Positions 23,295 to 34,656 of a DNA stretch of 64,000 nt are shown in pieces (within the stretch, counting starts at the first letter, position 1; the number at the start of each line of letters is the position of its first letter). The notes under the pieces are model-generated. The model was not told the DNA's origin and ran no database searches. It saw only the letters and a program-made list of their open reading frames with translations. Where the stretch lies: NCBI GenBank assembly GCA_008973525.1, contig WACJ01000412.1:1-64000 (forward strand), written 5' to 3'. This DNA is from Stenopsyche tienmushanensis (Eukaryota; Arthropoda; Insecta; Trichoptera; Stenopsychidae). The translations under genes were made by a program, and so were the position numbers.

Positions 23295-25872
23295 TCTTCT
23301 ACTAATATCCAAAACTGAGGCAATGTTTTGTGTCTGGTTATGAAAGTGGTATCTGAAGACAACTCTATAAATTGTTATTTTTATCTACTCGTAAGAGTAC
23401 ATGTAATAACATCCTCCATGAATGGATTATTAATCCAAAGATTTCCTTTACGAGGATCCTCATTTTCGGGATAATAGTGATTCAATTTTATATTTATGCG
23501 CGTTTTATTAATATTTGAAGGCTCTCTTTGGGTGATAAATCTAGGGGGGGGAGCATTATTCTCCCTTTGTCCACCCGAAATGACGTCCCTGCTTAACATC
23601 ATGGAATTTATATGATCAATCAAAAATCAATTAAAGTGATACCTGAGCTTTTTGGATTTTGCAGATATCAGAAATATTAGGTCGAATATTTCATATAGCT
23701 ACCCTCAATTCTTCGTCTAAATTCGTAAGTATTTCTTTTTAGTTATTGTTGAGAAATCAAGCTCAGACAAATATGATGTCGAAAACTGTAACAACATTTT
23801 TCAGTCTTGATTGATTAATTCTTTCGTTGACTTCCATGATTTCGTCAACGACTTTTTCGGTCTTCACTATTTTGCAGAATTCTTCGTCTTTACCAATTTT
23901 TCGCGGCGCGCCGGTTGAGAATCACTAGGTTAAGGTCATTAAGTAGACTAAATATGATCGCCATAATGCGAGTTTACTCATCCATTCATTCTACAAAATA
24001 TGTTAGTAGTAGGGCCGAGTTGAACTGTGGGATCGTTTTGGAGTGAGTCATTTAGACGAGTATCATCACTCTAAAATGATTTTTGACGGGTATTTTAATA
24101 TCACACGATATTTTTAAACTTTCCGCTGCATATTTATTGGTCTCACATTTACACGGTTTTTATTTGAATCTACCCTGTACAAAGATACTGCCAATCAAAG
24201 TTCATGATGTATAAGGGATGACATCCCGCGTGGGAGGAATTAACACAACCGCGTCTTTAATATACGGTGTATAATTGGCGTATATACAGATGATTAAGAT
24301 GAACGATAGTTTGTATCGTCGAGTACGTTCGTTGAATTGAGAGCTCTTGGAATTTCGCTAAGCGAACTGGATCTCAAAGATATTGAATTCGCCATCGAAG
24401 CGTGGAACATTTGAAGAATGGAAGCCGAGCAATTGTGAGTCATTTGCAATTTATCGCCGATCCGGACAATTCAAGAGCAATACTCGAATGCATCCGCCGG
24501 ATGATGAGGCTATGGAATATTTGCGGAATAATTTCATCCCTATTGGATGCGAAAGAATTGGAGCTCCGGGCATATAAAAAGGGCTTTAGAAATCCATCAT
24601 TCTCGTTGGGTCAAACGAAGCATTCAGTAAACAGATGCATTGTCTTGCGATAGCATCGTATTATGGGTAGACTATATTTCTTTGTCAGTAAATTTGCTCC
24701 CCAAACTGACCTATTTCCAACTAAGCCTCTTCCCGCAAGGGTTGATAACTTCACACTATTCGCGCCGCCACAAAAAGGAATCCAGTTTTTTCTCTTGCCT
24801 TTTTATTCCTTGGGTTCCCGGCTTTGACCTGAGATCCCCAAATATGGAGTAACAAATTAACGTTGACACGTAAATAATTCTTGTTGTACAATGCGCTCGG
24901 TATTGTCGTCGCGTCAGATGGCCATTTATTGTTGGACGGAAGGTCATCACGCTTTTCTCATCCCGAGGATGACTAATGATTCAACTCTGACTAGACATTT
25001 ATCGAGCGAGCCGGAATATTTGAGGAACTTTGACCCTCTCACCGACGTGATTAAGCTGATGTCGTATTTTAAATTTTATAGGGCACATCCGTCAGTCATA
25101 AAAGTCTACTTATGGGGGGACGAAAATCGTCCCCATGCCGCCGGAAAAGAATCGGAAAATTACTCGCTTTTTAATAATATCCCTTTCGACGTTATAAATG
25201 GCAGTAACAGAACCGGGAATAGTTAATGAGGCCGAGATTAATGGGAGACGCCATCTGATAATTATATAAAAGGCAAAACTACGCCGCCTTGCCGGGCGGA
25301 GGAGGCCCAAGATTATCGTCTAGTACAAGGGTTAATATGCTTCTAAGCACGGCCCTAAATTCGCGGGGCTATTTTCTTGCAAAATTTAGAGGAAGACAAA
25401 TCCGCGAAATGTAAATTTATGGTTCCGAAAGGGACCGGAATATAAAAAGCGGATTTAAAACGCAGGCGCCTCTCTCGGAAAATATATCACGTTGCTTTTT
25501 GTAATATTTAAATCAAATGCGTTTCACATTATGAGGGGTCCGTTGGCGGAATTTTATAGCGTGCATGAAGGTCCAAAAGTTGCGGGGTTAAAAATGGGAC
25601 ATAAAAACTGCCAACCAAAAAGTTGGTAATAAATTTCATTTCATTTTTAATTATATCGCATTAAATCGCTTTTATGGCTCGTTTCAACTATCGGCGTCGA
25701 GTTGGACAACATTTTAAAATTCAAATTTAGATTCACAGATGAAAATGTCGTTAAATATGATGTAAAACCATTCGCATGCGAACAAGGACGCATCTTCGAC
25801 TTTTTTAAAAATATATATTTAAAAAAGCGTTCTTAACCATTTGCACTCGAGAGGTGGCAAAATCTAAGCAAA
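23295..25872. other. Unassigned stretch, partly GC-richer
   Basis: From about 24180 to 25600 base composition is more balanced and short open frames appear on both strands (24383-24577, 24402-24653, 24891-25226 plus; 25110-25310 minus). None gives a product I recognise, and overlapping frames on opposite strands argue against calling them. This could be ordinary unique intronic DNA. Confidence 0.5.
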
Positions 25873-26908
25873 TTAACCCTTCGAGTAGTGAACTAATTTA
25901 AAATCATTATAAACTTAGGTGCTATATTTGCTTGTCTGTTAGGACCGCAATAGCGTGTATGAAGCTTGTATTTAAATAAATAAACATTGTCAATAACACA
26001 CAATATTCGGTCATTTCTATGCATAAACATAAGCAATACACATGAAATACACTTTAAATCGATTCATTTGGGTTATCATTATTAGTAAATAAATTTGGGT
26101 TAATGATCTTTACAATCGTACGATACTCTTTCCGTCTCTGTCTTGCGTTTACAATCTTCGACTTGCAAGATACTCTCTTTTTCTCTGTTTCTCTCCAAAC
26201 TCAACATGCAAGACACTTCGTCTCTGTCTGTCTCTGAGCGTTTCTGTCTGTCGCGACCAGAAAAAACGCATCCTTCAAATCTAATAATAGTTTTATCATT
26301 TTATAACCAGTTAAAATACCATTTAACCAAGTTGATCTTAACAAATAAGAAAGGGTCGTAAGTGAAATAAAATAAACGTTTCACGAAATCCACAGTAAGA
26401 TATCGGAAAGCTTTACGTGCATAGTTGCGGCGCAGAAAGACAAAAGGAATATCACTTTTTCGAGCACTTGGAATGATGCTGGATTCCCATAAAAGGGATT
26501 TTACGGGGTGGTCAAGATGGTAAGATATTGTCAGAAAACCTAATATCATCCTCAATTACATAATCTGGATGGCGATCGATCAAGCGGATCAATATGCTTC
26601 GACATATTATTCCCGGATGTAGTTGAAATAGTTTTTTGGGGTTTAAAATATATGTACTCAATTAATTCGCATATTATTTATAAACTATAGAAAAAGAGGG
26701 AAATGAAAGACTATTTAAATATCTGAAGTTTTTCAAACTCTTGTTGAAGAATTGAGGGCAGACTTTCGCCAGGTCCGATTCTAGTGATTCAAACAGGAAT
26801 TAAAAAAAGATTTCAAAGTTGAAAAATACTTGAAATGCTTTGAATAAGTACCATTACAGAGCGGCGTCAATGTTTTATTGTATTAAACGCCTCTAATAAA
26901 GTCATGTA

Positions 26909-26937
26909 TCAGGTCGGTCCAAAAGTTCGTGCGCATT
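26909..26937 (+). mobile_element. Unpaired mariner terminal repeat
   Basis: TCAGGTCGGTCCAAAAGTTC followed by GTGCGCATT matches both ends of the mariner at 57766-59129. It is preceded by TA. No inverted partner or transposase was found in the following 2 kb, so this is a relic end. Confidence 0.55.
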
Positions 26938-28497
26938 TTTGGGATTTTTTTAAAAACATATTATACCATATGATCACAACGCTTTTATTAATTATTTTAT
27001 TTTGTGAATAAGACTGCGAATTAAATCGTTCATTTCCAAATTTAAAAAAATGGTGTAGCCATAGAGGGTTTGCTTAATGTCTGTTAATCCTATTTTTATA
27101 TCTGTTTATACTCGACGATGAAGCGATGAGGATGATCCACTGCCAGTATTTAAATACTGAGCTTGCTTGGCGGTAGGTAGTGTCGTCTAATCCAATAAAA
27201 TGTCCACTCTTTCGGTCTATAAATAATTCAGATTAAGTCTTTCGCCATCGGAGCAAGAATATAATCCAATTTTTAAATCCATGCCAGTTCGTAAATATTA
27301 TTTTGGCGTGTCTTACGACGCGATAGGCACTAACTGGGAGGGCAGAGGGTGGCGTCTACAAATTCGCTAGTTTTAATATATACACGACGGTCGCAAAATC
27401 GATTCCCCGATATACAGGGAAGCGGCTAAACTGTTCACTTACCACTCCGCCGTCTTCGAATCCGATGCTTTATATGAATTTTTAATATGTCAGCAATTTC
27501 TCGGATCATGAAATTTTATCATCGGTTAAGTGGCCATTTTATTATGCTCAACCCCGATAGAAATTCCTGATCGTTCTTTATTTATGAGTCGGAATCGCCG
27601 TTCAAAATCTCATCTGAATAGTTCACCCTCTAACGGTATTTATAATGCCGTGTTCCGCAAAATAACTTCAAATGTGTTCGTATAAATCGCGTGAAAAGTC
27701 CGCATATTAAAATGTATATTGCGCCGACTAATTACGTTAGATGTGTAAACATTTTATCTGGATAAATGTTGTTGGTGTGTTTTGGGAGTTTTTTTTTATT
27801 GGAGGCGATCTTGTAATCTGGCGCCTTTATCAGTTTTAATTAAGATATGAGGTGTATTGTTTTTCTTGATCTGCTAATTTGTATTGGCGATACCGGATTT
27901 TTATTTGGTTTTAATACTGGTTTCATTGTATGCAGTTATTATGGATTTATATTTGGAGACTTAACGATTTTTATATCACGATAAACATGATTTATGAATG
28001 ATACATGCGGTCGACTTTGATGTAGAAAATGAGCAAAAGTATAAAATTATTGTGTCTCTCTGATGAAACGTGTTTCAAGAATGAACTTTATCGCTGTTAC
28101 TCTTCAACGTATAAAATTAATAGTTTCATGAAAATTGTTAAAAATGAAAGATATCTGTCTGTATTAGATAACACAATACGCGTTACGACCATTGAGAGTT
28201 AACTCATTTCAAAGGAAATTATTTTTATATTGCGTCAAAACCGCAAGTGAATCCTGTATATTAAAAATAAACGAGGAAAAACCATAACAAGAAAGGAACG
28301 ACAAAGTAATATCCTTGCAAATCATTAAAATCTGACTTATTTCGAGGCAAAATATGGCCAACATGACAAAAATCCAAAAATTTCACACATTTATTTAATG
28401 TTTTTATGTAAGATCTGTGTTTTTTAACCCTTTAAAAATGATCACTTTAAATTTTTGACATTATTTTACTACAACCTTAAAGTGCATTTTTTTATTC

Positions 28498-28990
28498 CTT
28501 GGTTGATTCCAGACGCATATAATAGATCTTCAGCTTTCTTAAAAAGTGGATTATCTTCGAGTAGCTGTTGTTTTCAGGCTATACGAGCTGCTTTTGTCTC
28601 AGAAAGACTCTTACAGATTCTGCCTCGCTACCCGCGCTTCATCAGTATTTTCAGCGAAGACTTTACAGTAGTTGCCAATAATTATATTTAATGTATTCAT
28701 CATCTTCAAAATGAAACAGTAGTCCTTATTAAATATCCCAGCAGCAATTTATGTTGATATTTCAATGATTTTTACACCAGAATGCAGGTGCTTTGGAACC
28801 AGTCGCCATTTTGCAGTAGCATTTTGGATATGACCTCCCAAGCATCTTTGAAGTAGTTCATCCCTAGACAAATCTTTATAAATTGGTAAGAGATGCTGTT
28901 TTATCTCTTGGCCATGAAATGGAGTCAGGTCTTCAAGCTTTGGATATTTTTTAAAGCAATGGTTTTCTGCCATTTGGTCCAGCTTTTGAC
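28498..28990 (-). pseudogene. Mutator-like transposase, C-terminal part, broken
   Basis: The minus strand carries IYKDLSRDELLQRCLGG, then LVPKHLHSGVKIIEIST, and in continuing frames MMNTLNIIIGNYCKVFAENT, DEARVARQNL and finally EDLLYASGIN. This succession is what I know from the C-terminal part of the arthropod Mutator-like transposase domain family (usually LL-RCLGG-TQN-NES, PKHLHSG, R-ESR-A). The expected NNESLN segment after CLGG is replaced by a short unrelated run, and stops and frame shifts follow ARQNL. No catalytic N-terminal part was seen. The gene is dead and lies inside the FB1 copy at 25873-29287. The family name is from memory and should be confirmed by a profile search. Confidence 0.65.
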
Positions 28991-29287
28991 TCCAGTCGGG
29001 TTCTTATGATAAAATATTTATTTTAAATTCCTCGAACTTCTCTACCTGTCGTTCCTATAATATGTGGAAAATATAATAAATCTGTAAGTGTATTGTTTAT
29101 GTTTACTTGAAGAATTTACCGAATATTGTGTGCTATCGACAGTGTTTATTTATTTATGTACAAGCTTCATACACGCTGCGACGGTCCTGATAGATAATTA
29201 GATTTTTACGACGATAAATGGCGGACAAGCAAATACAGGATCTAAGTTTATGATGCTTTTAAATTGGCTCACTACTCGAAGGGTTAA

Positions 29288-30512
29288 ATGCGCTTCATAT
29301 TGAAGATGCCATGGACGGTTCAAGAAGGATCATATAGTTCTTGGGTCACATTGCTCCCCGGGGTGATCAGAAGCTCGATAAACTAGTTATGGCTGATAGT
29401 ATGTCTCCCAAAGCATAGAAGAAATTGATCATCGGGAAGATGGAGCGATTAATTGAATTTAAATTACGACTGAACCCTCGCTGAAACCATGCCACCATGG
29501 AGAATTTAGTATTCGAGCATACGACGCATTATAATAAATTTTGATCATGATCTTCAGATTTAAAACATTTTCGTTCATATAATTTTATCGATCGTTTTGA
29601 ATCAGCTTCCTAAATATTTGCATTGATCTTAGTGAGATAAATTTGTAATTGTATACCAATTAAAAGTAATCATACAGTTGGTGTTCTCAACAGCGCGTCA
29701 AATGAAGTCTGAATTATTTCGAAAGCAGATTACGATTGAGTGCGGTTCAGATCCTCCATGATGTGTTTAAAAATGTGACTTGGAAGCGATTATGTTGGAA
29801 TTTTGCATTTATTGAGTGAACACTCTTGTATCATTTTATAGCTGTAAATCTCCGACATACAATATCGAAACGAGTACAAGATTGAGTCGTTTCAGCAGCC
29901 GCCCATGTTGGGTTGACAAAAGTTGCTGCTGCTTTATTCACTTTATTTCCCATATTCCGCCGACGCCCGATATAAAATGTCCCGATAAGATCCGAAGCTT
30001 TTCAATATTGTCGACCGTTTTGCAGCGCCGTTTTCCATGTCCCCGGTTATCTATGTGTTCCATCGCCGACTTGTGCAACAGTTCGGATCTTTATTGCGAT
30101 CTCTGCATAGCCGAAACGGCGACGTGCTCACCCCTTTCGCGATTTTAAATATTTCGAAAAAGGCCTCCACTCCCCGAAAATCGTTCGCCGAGATTGCGTC
30201 GGGCACGTTCTTAATCGATACATTATGTTATTGCGTGAGCGGATAATCGAGAGCTGACTGCGGCCCCAACACGGTTATCTTAATCGCCAAATTTACATTT
30301 TGCACGAAGGTTTAATGTAAACAAGAAATGGGCGCCCCGAAATAGTTGCAGGGTTTGTGCATTAATATATAAGCTCGAGCAAAATTAAAGGGTGCGTATG
30401 AATGTGGCACGCTGTTTGCCGTGTACCACAAACAAACTGTTCAGAGATTTCCAATAAGCCACATTGAAAATATCTGATAAAAATCTATTCAAGAACAACC
30501 CTTATTACTGTA
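29288..30512. other. Unassigned stretch
   Basis: The plus strand is open at 29816-30148 and 30037-30246 in two overlapping frames, within a GC-richer patch (29900-30260). Neither product has a known motif. No repeats are recognised. Confidence 0.5.
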
Positions 30513-30623
30513 CACTCGGGCCTCGTATAAGACAGGTTTTATACAATACGTTTGAATAGATAGTGGCATGTTTTTTACAACACGGTTTGAGGGGGGAAAA
30601 ATATACATAATTTTAAATTATTA

Positions 30624-30745
30624 TTGAAATTGGACAATACGCCAGGACATGCGCTCTATTTAAAACATCCTAATGTTGAAATATTATTTTTACCGCCAAA
30701 TACTACGTCTATAATCCAAGCCTTGGACCAAGGCAAAATTAAGAA
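30624..30745 (+). pseudogene. Tigger/pogo DDE transposase fragment
   Basis: The frame reads LDNTPGHALYLKHPNVEILF then LPPNTTSIIQALDQG, the strongly conserved DDE segment of pogo/Tigger/jerky-type transposases (LDN-PGH, NV-V-FLPPNTTS--QPLDQG) with the second catalytic aspartate in LDN. The frame then enters the inserted TA element. The acidic C-terminal tail resumes at about 31206 with KDELVEILNES and TITDSES. The N-terminal DNA-binding part and first aspartate are absent. Confidence 0.8.
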
Positions 30746-30747
30746 TA

Positions 30748-31128
30748 CACTCAAACCTCTTTTTGTGCGATTTTTTTTGTGCGATTTTTTTTGTGCAATT
30801 TTTTTTGTGCAATTTCGAAGCTATGCGGTTTTTTTAAAGCATTTTTTTAAATTTCAAAAAGAGTACGTATTGAGATATTTTGGATAAAATTACTAAATCT
30901 AATGTGTACTATGTAATTAAAATAATTAGTATTTATCTGGCATTTGAGATGCCAGATGTCAGACATCCTTAAAATTATACCAATTATGCAAGACGTTCTT
31001 TAAATGTTGCCAAAAATGTTATTTTTTAATTGTCTAATTTTTTCCTGTTTTTTTTTTAATTAACTTTTTTTATGCGATTTTGGATATATTTTATATAGCT
31101 GATTCAAAGTTATGCGGTTTTGTAAAAT
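30748..31128 (+). mobile_element. GTGCG-type TA element inside Tigger A
   Basis: It begins after TA with CACTCAAACCTCTTTTTGTG, followed by about four tandem units of T8GTGCRAT (30762-30822) and CGAAGCTATGCGGTTTTTTT. It contains the shared inner words AATTAAAATAATTAGTATTT, TTTGAGATGCCAGATGTCAG and CGATTTTGGATATATTTTAT. The outer right end is missing: homology stops at GCGGTTTTGTAAAATCC. Confidence 0.7.
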
Positions 31129-31409
31129 CCTTGGTACTCATCACTTTTGTCATGATATTGATATTCCTTGACGTCTAAGAAATATTGAAGGATAGTACAT
31201 ACATTGAATAAAGATGAACTGGTTGAAATATTAAATGAATCCACCACAATTACTGACTCAGAAAGCAGTTGCAGCGAAGTAGCTACATGTTTCACATTAA
31301 AAACAATGACGACATACAATTGGCTGTTAAAATAGATTAATAGAAAATGAATTTTGTATTACACGACGTTTTTTTGGAACTATATAACCGTGTTATACGA
31401 GGCCGAATG

Positions 31410-31934
31410 TATTTGGATATACAGCCAAGCTCGGATATCAAAGGCATCAACAAGCATCAAAAAATATTTTGGATCGATTGCTCGTTATAACCGTGATTTC
31501 GTGATAATGCAATATTGCATTAAGCTCATGATATTCCAAATTACACAGAAGCATTTCTTGCTCTTAGCATCAGAGAAATTACATAAAACGACTGCGGTGC
31601 AATCGGTGACACCCGTATAAACATGGGTGGAAGTAGAATGGGGTTGTCTGCCTCCCACCGCCTTATTATAACAGGAGACACCAATTAGGTCATCCAATAT
31701 GCGGATACAAATACTGTACAATTCGTCGTATATTACATTCCGAATTCGGAATGTATTAATTTTGTGCTTAATGTGTCATTTATTATCTTCCGTCTAATCT
31801 CGTGCGTTCATATTGGATTGCATAATTTTCGCTATTTGTGTTACTGTTTGGGATTGCCACAATTTATATCCATGCCATAACAAGATTATTTTGAAGCCCA
31901 TTGAAATGTTAAATTGTTTTGTATTGATATGATT
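31410..31934. other. Unassigned stretch
   Basis: No gene or repeat is recognised between the end of Tigger A and the second candidate recursive splice site. The plus frame ending at 31620 and the minus frame at 31485-31721 overlap and have no motif. Confidence 0.5.
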
Positions 31935-31971
31935 TTAATTATTTCATGTTTTTGTTGTTGCAGGTAAGCTG
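31935..31971 (+). promoter_or_regulatory. Candidate recursive splice site (ratchet point) 2
   Basis: The T-rich tract TTTCATGTTTTTGTTGTTGC leads into AG and directly into GTAAGCTG, so a 3' and a 5' splice site share the junction 31963/31964 with no exon between them. TTTTAAT lies about 25 bases upstream as a possible branch point, as at site 1. The ten bases CAGGTAAGCT are identical to those at 6036-6045, on the same strand, 25.9 kb away. Such sites subdivide very long introns. No exon-like frame follows. The call rests on sequence form only. Confidence 0.55.
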
Positions 31972-33586
31972 AGTTTCATGGTGTTTCATTCGTGTTCTTC
32001 GTAAAGATTTGTTCTTCTCCTGGTGTTGTTTAGTCTGAGTATGTATGATTTTTTCGATATTTTAAGTCTTTCAACGATCAATTGTATCGGCTTCGTATAT
32101 TTTGACAAACATTTATTCTGCATTTTTAGCCTTGTCCTTGATATAACCAAGAAATATGTCACAATTTATACCGTCTGGGAAAATCCAATGTTTAGTTAGT
32201 ATTGTGTTGGCATAATCGCTGCTTCCTCGGTTCTTGTTTATGAAAACAAGACAATTTTTCTATGGCGTAGTCGCTTTGCTCGCAGATGTGGCGCAGCGAT
32301 TGCCTCAGCCATGACGGTGTAATTTGCATGGAGGAAGCATCTTCCATTATGGTCACCCATTTACACGGGTTATTCGGCATCTTCCAGTTTAGCATAACAG
32401 TTCGTATGTATATCGTGAAATAATGATGTTCAGGAAGTCGGTTTCTCACCCCCTCGACCCCATATCGATCCGGCCGCACGCGAAGCCGGCAGCCCTGACA
32501 GCGACCCGATTTAACTGTTATCCTCCACTCCTCTAAGTCCTATTTGAACAATGTGCTCCGAAGATTGTTCCGCGGGCTATCGAGGCTTCGTTCCGGATTG
32601 ACAAAGCCCCCGCGGTATATATCTTAATGTATTGACGCAGATTAAGGAGCCCGCGGTGAGCAAATATGGGAGGCGACAAGATGATATACGTTCTACGTCT
32701 CGCATGACAAATGGGCTATTAACTAATTGTTTCCGATTCCAGGGCCTTGAGAGTAAAATCGCATCCGTCTGTTTGTCGGCTCTGAGCAGATCCGCAGCTT
32801 TTTTGCGGTTATGAATGTGGGCAGCTGTGAAAATCGCGATTGATTCGCAAATTCATCCATCGTTTTTGCACGATTTGTGCCATGAATGCGGATGTGTTAA
32901 ATTTAAGCGCGGTTGTTAATTGCTAATTGAGCGCTTATGAAATTTACAGATCTCCTGGCCGAACCCGGCGCACCTCCGAGGGAACCGCGTCGTTATAATT
33001 TTGAATTGTCCCAAACATCGCCCTGTTTGTTTAGCATTATAAATCCGGGTTATCAGCTCGAAATATGTTTGCCTTGTAATTTATATTTTTATTTGTGCTC
33101 TACATTATGATCCAGGGATATGCAATGTGTATACATTCACTTTTTTCCCGGCTAAAATTATAATGCCGCATTTCATCCAGTGATAACATAATATTCATGA
33201 TTTAATATTGAGGGTGCTCTACAGCTTCGGAGCTATTGTATTCCTTTAAGCAGACATCCCGTGCTTTAGTCTCCGTAATGGACGTATAAAATTACGCAAA
33301 TTTGATGGATCGTTTTACAATGTATAAAATAAATCGCGTAAAAATATATCAACATCGTACGTGCACATCAGTAATGGCTCTTCAAATTCGCGCAAAAAAT
33401 ATTTTATTGTCACTTGCTTCTCTCCCTACCAGTGAAATTCATTAAATGAATCCCACACCAATTTAAACTCAACCTTGATTCGTTTGATAATATTCCTCAT
33501 CATAGTCATCTTGAACATATTTTATTGCGCTGACGATAGTCTGTTTGACTTAATTTTTGAGGACAAATTTCCTAGTATTATTAACA
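31972..33586. other. Unassigned, more balanced base composition
   Basis: From 32380 to 33120 the DNA is richer in CG than its surroundings and has few simple repeats, but frames on the two strands (32192-32479 minus, 32632-32814 plus) have no known motif. No gene is supported; it reads like unique intronic or intergenic DNA. Confidence 0.5.
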
Positions 33587-33791
33587 CACATTAGTCGGGC
33601 ACTGATACGCGTGAACTTATCATTTACTTACCAAATTTTGAATTAACACATATTATTAGTTGTTATTCTTAAAACTGCCGTGGAATGATTATATTTATTC
33701 AATGCATTATTTGTGAATGATAGTCTTGAAAACACTTAATAAGTATACTTCCATCATCAGAGAACTCTGGAATATTTCTGGTTTCATCAGA

Positions 33792-34005
33792 TTAATTTAA
33801 TATTTTGACTAATTCATCTTTCTCCCATATTTCTTGAATGTTATGAATATCCATGTCATCAAAAACTTCTCCATCAATATCAAGACAAATGTTTATTGTC
33901 TTTTGGTATTCATCTTCTATTGATGATAAAACATTTTCTCCCGAAACTACATCTGGCCACAGATTTATCCAGCTGGAATTTAAAGTGGAGTGTTTCATTT
34001 CATTA
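33792..34005 (-). pseudogene. Tigger transposase C-terminal fragment
   Basis: The frame reads KSFNEMKHSTLNSSWINLWP, then DVVSGENVLSSIEDEYQKTI, GGEVFDDMDIHNIQEI and WEKDELVKILN before a stop. This is the C-terminal part of a Tigger transposase (the STLN-SW--LWP-VV word and the DM---DI-E-- tail are typical). The tail KDELVKILN corresponds to KDELVEILN in element A. It is separated from the DDE piece by the inserted TA element. Confidence 0.8.
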
Positions 34006-34007
34006 AA

Positions 34008-34443
34008 ACTTTTTTGTGCGGTAGATGCGTTCCGCGGAAAATCACACAAATAAACTATGAAATACATAGAAAAAGTGAAGATACGTTCTATGGATGTAAA
34101 TAACCGCATAACTGTGAAACAGCTGTATAAACTATATCCAAAATCGCACAAAAAAAAGTTTATAAGAAAACAGGAAAACAATAAGGCAATTAAAAAATAA
34201 CATTTTTGTTAAAATTTAAAGGACGTCTTGCATCATTGGTAAAATTTTAAGGATTTCTGACAGTTATATAGAAAAGATTCATACCCAGTTTGAAGTAAAT
34301 TATTTAATTAAAACTTGTATTATTTAAGTATCATGTCAACCGTGTTGAAAAATATCTCGTTACGTACTCTTTATGTAATTTAAAAAAACCGCATAACTTC
34401 GAAATCGCACAAAAAAAAAGTCGCACAAAAAGAAGTTTGAGTG
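34008..34443 (-). mobile_element. GTGCG-type TA element inside Tigger B
   Basis: Read on the minus strand it starts CACTCAAACTTCTTTTTGTG, then GCGATTTCGAAGTTATGCGG, and ends GATTTTCCGCGGAACGCATC followed by TACCGCACAAAAAAGTTTT. The TA before CACTC is at 34444-34445. It lies between transposase words EKNIHS and KSFNEM, so it broke the Tigger gene. Both ends are present, which makes this and 45872-46244 the best copies for defining the family. Confidence 0.7.
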
Positions 34444-34474
34444 TATATTTTTTTCACATGTTCGACGAATATCA

Positions 34475-34600
34475 TATGCTATAAATATTGAAATTATAAC
34501 TTGGTCTAAGGGTTGGATTATAGATGTAGTGTTTGACGGTAAAAATAATATTTCAATATTAGGATGTTTTAAATGCGAACGGATGACCCGGTGCATTGTC
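34475..34600 (-). pseudogene. Tigger/pogo DDE transposase fragment
   Basis: The frame gives HLKHPNIEILFLPSNTTSII then QPLDQVIISIFIAYDIRRTC and EKN, the LPPNTTS--QPLDQ-VI--FK-YY-RR word run of pogo-type transposases. Just upstream on the minus strand, TTGGACAATGCACCGGGTCA encodes LDNAPGH in another frame, so at least one frame shift separates it. The rest of the N-terminal half is missing. Confidence 0.8.
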
Positions 34601-34656
34601 CAATATTAATAATACTCAATTTATGTATATTTTCCCCCCCCCCTCAAACTGTGTTA

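Larger units (their letters stand above)
25873..29287. mobile_element. FB1 fold-back element, 3.4 kb copy
   Basis: The left end TTAACCCTTCGAGTAGTGAA (25873) and right end (reversed) TTAACCCTTCGAGTAGTGAG (29287) match in inverse and sit on TTAA. Arms 25900-26280 and about 29070-29275 pair over GTATGAAGCTTGTATTTAAA, AATAAACA and ACACAATATTCGGT. Unlike three other copies, its right arm has the intact GTGTTTATTTATTTATGTAC. Between the arms lie an unpaired mariner end (26909) and a broken Mutator-like transposase (28498-28990). Whether the interior belongs to the element or arrived by later insertions cannot be decided from one copy. Confidence 0.65.
30513..31409 (+). mobile_element. Tigger/pogo element A, deleted, with nested TA element
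   Basis: The left end CACTCGGGCCTCGTATAA and right end (reversed) CATTCGGCCTCGTATAACAC are terminal inverted repeats of the Tigger type, with TA on both sides (30511-30512 and 31410-31411). Inside are a 5' leader shared with element B (GGGGGAAAAATATACATAA), a piece of DDE transposase (30624-30745), an inserted GTGCG-type TA element (30748-31128) and the transposase tail (about 31200-31320). The full element would be over 2 kb, so most of the transposase is missing. Confidence 0.75.

Noticed and set aside
31354..31620. 88-codon plus-strand frame at the end of Tigger A
   Set aside because: It begins inside the Tigger terminal repeat and has no transposase motif, so it is a chance frame.
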